From CAZGMJ01 sp964526785 (GTDB lineage: Bacteria; Planctomycetota; Phycisphaerae; Sedimentisphaerales; Anaerobacaceae): a DNA stretch of 7,017 bases. The notes under the pieces are model-generated. The model made no database searches. It saw only the letters and a list, made by a program, of their open reading frames with translations, and was not told where the DNA came from. Each line of letters starts with the position of its first letter. Position 1 is the stretch's first letter. Below, piece after piece: positions 1 through 6,351 of the stretch. A program made the translations under genes and the position numbers. Where the stretch lies: contig CAZGMJ010000124.1 of the NCBI GenBank assembly GCA_964526785.1, forward strand, positions 1-7,017. Reading direction: 5' to 3'.

Positions 1-2
1 CC

Positions 3-2048
3 GACGATAAGCAACTGCTCGGTCGCGTGCATTGGCCGAATGAGCCGCCGGCCGAAGGCCGCGAGCCCGCCTATACCACGCAAGAATGGGACAGGCCCAG
101 GCGTCTGATGGTCTGGGCCAATCCGGGAAGCAGCGGTCGGTTCGGTGATCCGAACAACTGGCTGGTTAACGGCTCGACCACCACCACACTCGGCAGCACC
201 GAGGTCTGGTCCGGGCCGGCCTGGGGACGCAGTCGCGGGGTCACCGCCTTGGATAAGGATACCGATATCCTCATTCCTGCCTCGGCCAAGGACTACCAGG
301 TGCGCGGCCGCAGCGGGTCCTACCTCGCCCGGCATATCACCGTAGAGGACAACACCTTCCTTGGCAACGGCATCAAGGGTGCGTACGGCAACCTCTGGGT
401 CGCCCCGACCGGCCGACTCAACGGCGGCGGCCATGCGTCCCTACGCGGTACGAAGCACACCTTCTTCCTCAACGGCGAGCGTCGCGATCCCGGGCAGCCG
501 GTTGACTGGAAGACCATCGACGCCAAGGGTTTCGCCCGCAAGTGGATCCTTCGCAAGGACGACCCCGCCGCCTCCATGGAGTTCATCGGCGGCATCGGTT
601 CCGGAGACGAAACGCACATCGTCCGCGGCCGCGGAATCATCTCCGAGAACTCGAGCGTTCTCGTCGGCCCGCGATGCTGCCAAACCGTCCGTCCCGAAGG
701 CACACTCCAGCTCACATCCGGCTCGGTGATCGCCAAGAACGGCAACCAGCTACACAAGCAGGACATGATCGTCGCCGGTACGCTGCTCGCCGGAACACCC
801 GACCGACCCCTCGAAAGCGACTGCTACATCGGTATCAGCTTCAAGGATCACCAGGCGATTTTCGCGGGCAAGATGTGGCGGGAGGTCGGCCAGAAGCGCG
901 GCTTCATCGGTTTCGAGATTGTCCCCGGCGCGAAGGTACGTGTGCACAGCGCCGATCCCACCGAGGCCCGGCTCGTCTTCGCCTGCCACCGGAAGGATGG
1001 CGCCGGCGATACCGGCGGCGTGCCCAAAAAGAAGCAGGGTATCTACGACAACCTACCGCGTCGCATCAATATGGTGATATGGGAAGACGCCGACGTACAG
1101 TTCAATGGGGTGGTCTTCAACGACATCGAGAAGCACGGCATCAAGCTTCAGGACATGTCCATGAAGGATGCATGGCGTAACGTGTTCTACGGTGAGAACG
1201 ACGCCGGTTCACCCGAAGAATTGTATGTCCGGCACGAGCCGAAAATCGAAGGCCGGGGAAACTACTCATTTCCTATTGAGAAAGCGGTCAAGGGCGAGCA
1301 GGTGGGCGGGGACACGGTGTTCGTAAAGGACGCGGGCACGCCGGTCTTCGAAACCCCCGCCGGCTGGTATGCCAAGGGCCGGACCGTCAAGGTCGCGCTG
1401 GCCAGCGAGAACAGCGAACTTGATATCCGATACACCCTTGATGGCGCCGAGCCCACCGCCCAATCCACGCTCTACGACGGGCCGGTCGCCGTGACCCGCG
1501 ACGTCGTTATCAAGGCCGCCTCCTTCAAAGATGGCAAGAAACGCGGCGACACAGCCCAGGCCGGGTACCGATTCGCCGCCCCCGGCGATTCAGAACTCCT
1601 CCGGGCCCACAACACCGGCGTGACCCGTCGCGGCCTGTCGTACAAGTACTATGAAGGCGACTGGAAAAGATTCCCCGACTTCGAATCTCTTCGGCCGGTT
1701 AGGCAGGGCGTCGCGACCGAACTCGATGTCGATCTGGCCAAGCAACGCGGCGACAAGTTCGCGATCGTTTTCGAGGGCTCCATCAACATTGAAACGCCCG
1801 GAACATACAATGTGTATCTGGCGACCGCCAAGGCCGACGCCTGTCGCGTCTTCGTCAATGGCCAGCGGATCATTGACAACGATCTGGACGCGGCCAGCAG
1901 CATCGGTCTTGCCAGCCTCGCCAGGGGCAAACACGCCCTTCGCATCGAATTCATGGACCGTGGCTGGGGTGAGCTGATCCGCATGGCCTTGCGCAAACTC
2001 GACGGCAAGCAGAAACAGCCCGTCACCGCGGAAATGCTGAGTCATTAA
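3..2048 (+). CDS. Probable exported beta-solenoid protein with hexosaminidase-C-like and PA14 C-terminal domains (5' partial)
   Basis: The reading frame is open from the first full codon (base 3) to the TAA at 2046-2048, giving 681 visible residues. A GTG at base 27 could in principle be a start, but it has no Shine-Dalgarno sequence before it and no signal peptide after it, so the true start is probably upstream of the window. The N-terminal part (about bases 100-1250) has a G-x-F-G-D-P-N-N-W motif near bases 155-170, followed by many short strand-turn segments rich in Gly, Asn and Val (for example around 320-450, 570-790 and 1090-1180). This looks like a right-handed beta-solenoid, as in many secreted polysaccharide-active or adhesive proteins, but I do not recognise the family and see no catalytic residues. 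A domain with the IRYTLDG motif (about 1341-1577) matches the chitobiase/beta-hexosaminidase C-terminal type. A PA14-like domain follows (about 1632-2043) and ends the protein with LSH. The PA14 has lost the usual SDDGS loop. It is the first of four co-directional genes; 30 bases separate it from the next. Function is inferred only as extracellular carbohydrate binding or processing. Confidence 0.8.
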   Translation, partial: DDKQLLGRVHWPNEPPAEGREPAYTTQEWDRPRRLMVWANPGSSGRFGDPNNWLVNGSTTTTLGSTEVWSGPAWGRSRGVTALDKDTDILIPASAKDYQVRGRSGSYLARHITVEDNTFLGNGIKGAYGNLWVAPTGRLNGGGHASLRGTKHTFFLNGERRDPGQPVDWKTIDAKGFARKWILRKDDPAASMEFIGGIGSGDETHIVRGRGIISENSSVLVGPRCCQTVRPEGTLQLTSGSVIAKNGNQLHKQDMIVAGTLLAGTPDRPLESDCYIGISFKDHQAIFAGKMWREVGQKRGFIGFEIVPGAKVRVHSADPTEARLVFACHRKDGAGDTGGVPKKKQGIYDNLPRRINMVIWEDADVQFNGVVFNDIEKHGIKLQDMSMKDAWRNVFYGENDAGSPEELYVRHEPKIEGRGNYSFPIEKAVKGEQVGGDTVFVKDAGTPVFETPAGWYAKGRTVKVALASENSELDIRYTLDGAEPTAQSTLYDGPVAVTRDVVIKAASFKDGKKRGDTAQAGYRFAAPGDSELLRAHNTGVTRRGLSYKYYEGDWKRFPDFESLRPVRQGVATELDVDLAKQRGDKFAIVFEGSINIETPGTYNVYLATAKADACRVFVNGQRIIDNDLDAASSIGLASLARGKHALRIEFMDRGWGELIRMALRKLDGKQKQPVTAEMLSH
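1341..2045 (+). other. C-terminal cassette copy 1: hexosaminidase-C-like domain plus degenerate PA14
   Basis: The first domain carries IRYTLDGAEPT...LYDGPV, which matches the other two copies in this window. The PA14 part starts with YKYYEGDW near 1641 and ends in EMLSH at the stop. Where copies 2 and 3 have SDDGS, this copy has KADAC (bases 1830-1844), and DNDG is replaced by DNDL (about 1875-1886). Copy 1 is also two residues longer in this loop. It is the most divergent of the three copies. Confidence 0.75.
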
Positions 2049-2064
2049 GAAGAACATCAAGAAC

Positions 2065-2071
2065 AAAGGAG
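2065..2071 (+). promoter_or_regulatory. Ribosome binding site for the TTG-initiated gene
   Basis: AAAGGAG lies 7 bases before a TTG at 2079. It decides the start: the TTG is followed at once by a convincing signal peptide, and there is no in-frame ATG or GTG between the preceding stop and the signal peptide. The next two genes have Shine-Dalgarno sequences at the same 7-base spacing. Confidence 0.8.
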
Positions 2072-2078
2072 CAATAAG

Positions 2079-3611
2079 TTGAACAACACAAAGCACGCAT
2101 TGCTATGGTTGACGGTTCTGGCCTTCACGACGACGGCCTGGGGCTACAAAGATCGGGAAGAGCGGGAGGAGGACGAAGCAAAGATTCAGGCAGCGATCAA
2201 GGAAGGCATTGTTGACGCCCATCCCTTCCCACCCGTTGGGGACTGGGGCGACTGGGTGAACCGCTGCGGCGACATGCTATCGTACCGTTCACTGGCGATC
2301 TCACACTGGCGGGAGGTCGCCGAGGTGACGGACATGACCGCGGAACAACGCGCCAAAGCCGAGGCGTTGCACAAGCGGTTCCGCGAGGCGCACGAGGCCT
2401 TCGACGAAACCACGACACCGCCCAAGAACAAACTCAAGGTACGCTCCGAGCAAGCCAAGAAGGCCGGCAAGGACGATCTGGCCCGCAAACTGAAGAAGCT
2501 GGTCTACGTTCAGGCCCACTATAAGCTGGCGATCCAGGGCGGGGCTTCAGAGGACCTGTTGCGTCTGCTAACGCCGGAGCAGCTCACCCAATGGCACACG
2601 TACCGCGTGACCAAGCATGGCCGCGATAAGATGTGCCACCGGGTCTACAAACGCTCGGTCAACGGCGAAGATCTCATCGACGTGCTCAAGCTCACCGGCG
2701 AACAGAAGCGACGTATCAAGGACAAGGCGTGGCAGATTTCCGAGAAGGACTTCCTGCCCACCGTCAAGCACCCGGAGAACGTCTCCGCATTCGGCGTGTT
2801 CGGGGAACAAGGCGAGCGGGCCAAGGCGATGGGCGATGAGAAACTCTACCCCTGGATGGTCGAGAACGTCCTGACCGACATGCAGCGGGCCAAGCTCGCC
2901 TTCGCCAACCAGCGCTGGCACCCGGCCGTCTCACCGTTCGGTGGGGTGTACCGCGATGGCGAGAAGGTGATGGTCGAGATCAGCTACCAGACCAACGGCG
3001 AAGACAAGAAGGGGGTGCGTATCCGATACACCCTCGATGGGAGCCCGCCGACCGCCAAGTCCAGGCTGTACGAACAGCCGGTGCCCATCACGCAGGACAC
3101 CACGCTCCGGGCTCAATGCTTCCGCGATGGCCAACTCCTGCCCGGCGACGCGACGTTCGCGCAATTTGCGTTCCTCGGTGGACCGGGCGAAGTCAAGCCC
3201 GGGCTGTACTACGAGCTGTACCGTGGGTTGTGGAGCAACCTGCCGCAGTTCCGCGATCTCGAACCCGTCAAGCGCGGTGTCGCACGAGGATTCGATCTCG
3301 GCGTCACCGAGCAGAAGGAAGGCTTCGGCCTTGTCTTCAGCGGCTACCTGAATGTCACGAAGTCCGGTGAATACACCTTCTACACATCATCCGACGATGG
3401 CAGCGCCCTGTACATCAACGGCAAGCGCATCGTCGACAACGATGGTGTCCATGGACCGGAAGAGAACAGCGGCAGGGTCCGCCTCACTCAAGGCCGGCAC
3501 CTCATCCGCGTCGAGTACTTCGAAGCCGGCGGCGGCGAGGAGCTCGAGGTTCACTGGCAGGGCCCGGGCATGGACAAGCAGCCGATCGCCGCCGATGCGC
3601 TCAGTCACTGA
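2079..3611 (+). CDS. Exported LTxxQ-repeat helical protein with hexosaminidase-C-like and PA14 C-terminal domains
   Basis: The protein has 510 residues and starts at TTG with a strong Shine-Dalgarno sequence. Residues 1-22 form a Sec-type signal peptide: a Lys near the N-terminus, a hydrophobic stretch ALLWLTVLAF, and probable cleavage after AWG. Residues about 25-280 are strongly charged and helical, and carry four motifs resembling the LTxxQ signature of the periplasmic Spy/CpxP family: DMTAEQ (85-90), LLTPEQ (163-168), KLTGEQ (204-209) and VLTDMQ (264-269). In known members this fold is a chaperone or stress sensor; here the role is unknown. Residues 283-366 form a hexosaminidase-C-like domain (IRYTLDG at 315-321) and 373-508 a PA14 domain with intact SDDGS (438-442) and DNDG (453-456). 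PA14 domains often bind glycans, some through calcium held by paired Asp residues. Neighbours are 30 bases upstream and 41 downstream, so co-transcription is likely. No catalytic domain is visible, so a structural, binding or assembly role fits better than an enzyme. Domain calls are by eye. Confidence 0.88.
   Translation: MNNTKHALLWLTVLAFTTTAWGYKDREEREEDEAKIQAAIKEGIVDAHPFPPVGDWGDWVNRCGDMLSYRSLAISHWREVAEVTDMTAEQRAKAEALHKRFREAHEAFDETTTPPKNKLKVRSEQAKKAGKDDLARKLKKLVYVQAHYKLAIQGGASEDLLRLLTPEQLTQWHTYRVTKHGRDKMCHRVYKRSVNGEDLIDVLKLTGEQKRRIKDKAWQISEKDFLPTVKHPENVSAFGVFGEQGERAKAMGDEKLYPWMVENVLTDMQRAKLAFANQRWHPAVSPFGGVYRDGEKVMVEISYQTNGEDKKGVRIRYTLDGSPPTAKSRLYEQPVPITQDTTLRAQCFRDGQLLPGDATFAQFAFLGGPGEVKPGLYYELYRGLWSNLPQFRDLEPVKRGVARGFDLGVTEQKEGFGLVFSGYLNVTKSGEYTFYTSSDDGSALYINGKRIVDNDGVHGPEENSGRVRLTQGRHLIRVEYFEAGGGEELEVHWQGPGMDKQPIAADALSH
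2925..3608 (+). other. C-terminal cassette copy 2: hexosaminidase-C-like domain plus PA14
   Basis: It carries IRYTLDGSPPT in the first domain and SDDGSALYING...DNDG in the PA14, ending ADALSH at the stop. The PA14 part aligns without gaps to copy 3 over about 135 residues; my hand count is 65 identities. The loop SDDGS and the DNDGxHG segment are also similar at the DNA level (3390-3454 against 6083-6147). Confidence 0.8.
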
Positions 3612-3639
3612 AGCAGAACACGCAGAGACCAACCTGACG

Positions 3640-3645
3640 AAAGGA
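3640..3645 (+). promoter_or_regulatory. Ribosome binding site for the tandem beta-helix gene
   Basis: AAAGGA lies 7 bases before the ATG at 3653. Two further in-frame ATGs follow at 3659 and 3671; the spacing favours the first. Confidence 0.75.
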
Positions 3646-3652
3646 ATCAACG

Positions 3653-6304
3653 ATGACGATGGCAACGAGAATGCTGGGACTGGCGGCCTGCATAGCCGCA
3701 GTGATGGCGGCCAATGCGCCTGCCGCCACGCCCGTGCGTCCCGAGGATTTCCCCAAGAGCCAGAGATACTGCGAGTGGCGCAGCGTCAAGAACCAGGGCG
3801 CCAAGGGCGACGGGGTGACCGATGACACCGCAGCGTTCCGCAAGGCCCTGGCCGTACGCAGGGGCGCACCCTTTGAGTACATGGTCATCTACGTCCCTGC
3901 CGGTACCTACGTCGTCAGCGACACCATTCACTGGGGCCGGCGGACCTGGTTCGTCGGTGACGGCGCCGGCAAGACCATCATCAAACTCAAGGACAATTGC
4001 CAGGGATTCAACAAGCCCGGCAACAAGAAGCCGGTGCTCTGGGCCGCCGACAAGATGACGAGCTACGGCGGCGACAGCCGCGCCAACGCGGCGTTCGGAA
4101 ACTACATCCTCGACATGACCATCGACACCGGGAAGAACAACCCCGGCGCCGTCGGGATCGACTACATCACGCACAACTACGGCTACGTCGGCGACGTGGT
4201 CGTGCGCTCGGGCGACGGCAGCGGCCGGATCGGCATCGACCTGTCCAGCACCGAGTTCGGCCCGGGCATGCTCCGCCGCGTCACGATCGAGGGCTTTGAC
4301 ACCGGCATCCTGACCACCGCAAACGTCTCCCACAGCACGCTGGTCGACATCACCCTCAAGAACCAGAACAAGGTGGGCATCCACAACCGCTTCCCCGTGA
4401 CGATCCACAACCTGGTCAGCGAGAACAAGGTCCCGGCGATCCGCAACGACGGGGGGATCGCGAACCTGGCGCTGGTCGGCGCCAAGCTGACCGGCGGCTC
4501 GCCGCAGCACTGCGCCATCGAGCAGGTCAAGGGCTCGGGGATTCTCAGCCACGTCGAGACGCGCGGCTACCGCGCGGCGCTGAAGGAGAACGGGCGCGTC
4601 GTTCCGGGCGCTTCGATCGACGAGAAGGTGCTCGGCCCGCAGCACAAGGTCTACCAGGGCACGCCGCTGCGCGCCCTGGCCCTGGCCGAAAGCCCCCCGC
4701 CGATCTTCGAGGAGCCGCGGTCGAAGTGGAAGGTCGTCGATGACTCGGCCGAGGACGACACGCAGGCCATCCAGTCCGCGGTTGACTCGGGCGCCCGCAC
4801 GCTGTTCTTCAAGCCCGGCGGCGATTATGACGTAACGGAGACGATCCGCGTCCGCGGCAACGTCCGCCGGATGATCGGCTTCGGGTTCGGCACCAAAATC
4901 CGCGGCCCGGGCCGCGCGTTCGTCGAGGCCGACAAACCCGTGCTGCGCTTCGAGGGCGAGGGCGAACACCCGATTTCGGTGGAGTGGATCAGCGCCGACG
5001 GCGGAGCGATCGGCGTCGAAATCGCCACGCCCCGCACCGTTTACTTCCAGTCCAACGACTGGACGGGATTCCGCAACACGCCCGAGGCGCGGAAGATCTT
5101 CATTGACGAGGGGCTGGGCTATTCGACGTTCGTCGCGCCGGCAAAGGTCGTCGTCCGCCAGTGCAACATGGAGAACAACCCCTTCAACAACGCCAAGGCT
5201 TCGCGCGTCTATATCCGCAACCGAGGGGCCGACGTGTGCGTGCTCGGTTTCAAGACCGAGGCACCGGCGATCCATGCGATCACCACCGACGGCGGGAAGA
5301 CCGAGGTTCTGGGCGGGTTCTTCCGCGACCACTTCGGTCCAAAGGACTACGAGTGGCAGGGCGCACCGCCCATGCCCGGCCTGGACATGTCGCGGGGCGT
5401 GCCCTACTTCATCACCAGGGACGCATCGCTGACCGCGACCTATTTCCAGTACGCCTGGGCCGGCGGAAAGGCCCGCGCCCGGCAGGCCATCGAGATCCGC
5501 GGCGATCAGGTCAAGGAGTTCCGCGTTCCGCCGAACAACCTCAATCTCGGCCTGTACAGCGCCATCAACGAGTCGGCCATGCCCGACGACCCGATGCGCC
5601 GCCGCTGGCCGAAGGTCCAACCCCAGGGCGCAACGTGGGCGGAGGGCAAGAAGGTGACCGTCTCGCTCTCGCTGCCTGAGGGCCTGAGCGCCGACGACGT
5701 GGCCGTCCGCTACACGCTCGACGGCTCGGAACCGGCGTTGAATTCCAAGCGGTACACCGGCCCGTTCACCGTCAACCAGACGACCACCGTCAAGGCCCGC
5801 TGCTTCTGGGGCGACCAGGGCGGCGGCGTCGGGCACAGGACCTACCGCTTCGTCGCGCCGCGCGAGCCGGATGTGGCTCTGTCCACTTCGCCGGGCCTTG
5901 GCTACCGCTATTACGAAGGCAAGTGGGGCGCCGTGCCGGATCCGGAGGATCTGGATGCCAAGAAGAAGGGCGCGACAAAGAACTTCGGCCTGGGCGTAGC
6001 CAAAGCCGGCGACAATTTCGCGCTGTGGTTCGAGGGCTACGTCGAGGCGCCAGCCGATGGCATGTATACCTTCTCCACCGTCTCCGACGATGGAAGCGTC
6101 CTGTACATCGGCGACGAGAAGGTCGTCGACAACGATGGCCTGCATGGCATGCTTGCCGCTTCCGGCAAGATCAACCTCAAGGCCGGCATGCATCGCATCC
6201 GCGTCGGCTTCTTCGAAAGCCGCGGCGGCGAGGGCCTCGAGGTCATGTGGAAAGGCCCGGGCATCGAGAAGACCGCCATCCCGGCCGACGTGCTGAAGCA
6301 TTGA
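3653..6304 (+). CDS. Exported tandem pectate-lyase-superfamily beta-helix protein (GH28/GH55-like) with hexosaminidase-C-like and PA14 domains
   Basis: The protein has 883 residues. Residues 1-25 are a signal peptide (basic Arg6, hydrophobic core LGLAACIAAVMAA, probable cleavage after APAA). Residues about 38-300 begin with the hallmark of the pectate lyase 3 superfamily, GAKGDGVTDDTAAF (49-62), then VPAGTYVVSDTI and VGDGAGKTII, and continue as beta-helix rungs. A second, weaker copy of this start occurs at about 359-415 (DDSAEDDTQAIQSAV, then FFKPGGDYDVTETI and IGFGFGTKI), followed by more rungs to about 625. Two beta-helix units in one chain are the layout of GH55-type glucanases, but single-helix GH28-type pectinases share the same opening motif, so the substrate cannot be assigned. 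I could not identify catalytic acids. Residues 655-735 form the hexosaminidase-C-like domain (VRYTLDG) and 746-882 a PA14 with SDDGS (811-815) and DNDG (826-829). The likely role is secreted or surface depolymerisation of a polysaccharide. It lies 41 bases after the LTxxQ gene and 47 before the DUF5060 gene. Confidence 0.9.
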   Translation: MTMATRMLGLAACIAAVMAANAPAATPVRPEDFPKSQRYCEWRSVKNQGAKGDGVTDDTAAFRKALAVRRGAPFEYMVIYVPAGTYVVSDTIHWGRRTWFVGDGAGKTIIKLKDNCQGFNKPGNKKPVLWAADKMTSYGGDSRANAAFGNYILDMTIDTGKNNPGAVGIDYITHNYGYVGDVVVRSGDGSGRIGIDLSSTEFGPGMLRRVTIEGFDTGILTTANVSHSTLVDITLKNQNKVGIHNRFPVTIHNLVSENKVPAIRNDGGIANLALVGAKLTGGSPQHCAIEQVKGSGILSHVETRGYRAALKENGRVVPGASIDEKVLGPQHKVYQGTPLRALALAESPPPIFEEPRSKWKVVDDSAEDDTQAIQSAVDSGARTLFFKPGGDYDVTETIRVRGNVRRMIGFGFGTKIRGPGRAFVEADKPVLRFEGEGEHPISVEWISADGGAIGVEIATPRTVYFQSNDWTGFRNTPEARKIFIDEGLGYSTFVAPAKVVVRQCNMENNPFNNAKASRVYIRNRGADVCVLGFKTEAPAIHAITTDGGKTEVLGGFFRDHFGPKDYEWQGAPPMPGLDMSRGVPYFITRDASLTATYFQYAWAGGKARARQAIEIRGDQVKEFRVPPNNLNLGLYSAINESAMPDDPMRRRWPKVQPQGATWAEGKKVTVSLSLPEGLSADDVAVRYTLDGSEPALNSKRYTGPFTVNQTTTVKARCFWGDQGGGVGHRTYRFVAPREPDVALSTSPGLGYRYYEGKWGAVPDPEDLDAKKKGATKNFGLGVAKAGDNFALWFEGYVEAPADGMYTFSTVSDDGSVLYIGDEKVVDNDGLHGMLAASGKINLKAGMHRIRVGFFESRGGEGLEVMWKGPGIEKTAIPADVLKH
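5615..6301 (+). other. C-terminal cassette copy 3: hexosaminidase-C-like domain plus PA14
   Basis: It carries VRYTLDGSEPA...YTGPF in the first domain, then YRYYEGKW, SDDGSVLYI and VVDNDGLHG in the PA14, ending ADVLKH at the stop. The opening YRYYEGKW is closest to copy 1 (YKYYEGDW), while the rest of the PA14 is closest to copy 2. Confidence 0.8.
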
Positions 6305-6338
6305 TGAATGAATACGCAGTACAAACAGACAAGTAAAT

Positions 6339-6344
6339 GAAGGA
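6339..6344 (+). promoter_or_regulatory. Ribosome binding site for the DUF5060-type gene
   Basis: GAAGGA lies 7 bases before the ATG at 6352, the same spacing as at the two preceding junctions. It supports that ATG as the start. Confidence 0.7.
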
Positions 6345-6351
6345 AACCACA

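Noticed and set aside
2046..2081. Genes 1 and 2 are in the same frame, separated by one stop and ten codons, suggesting a split gene
   Set aside because: Gene 2 has its own strong Shine-Dalgarno sequence and signal peptide, and gene 1 ends with a complete PA14 domain. They are two proteins, not one broken gene.
3612..3652. Possible terminator or regulatory hairpin between genes 2 and 3
   Set aside because: No inverted repeat followed by a T-run is present in this or the other two gaps.
4450..5000. Higher GC in the middle of gene 3, suggesting separate origin of the beta-helix part
   Set aside because: Hand-counted 60-base lines in gene 3 range from about 58 to 72% and overlap the values in the cassette, so no boundary can be claimed. 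A sliding-window codon analysis would be needed.
6304..6336. A 10-codon open frame starting at an ATG that overlaps the stop of gene 3
   Set aside because: It has no Shine-Dalgarno sequence and no similarity that I can see; such a short frame is expected by chance in the gap.
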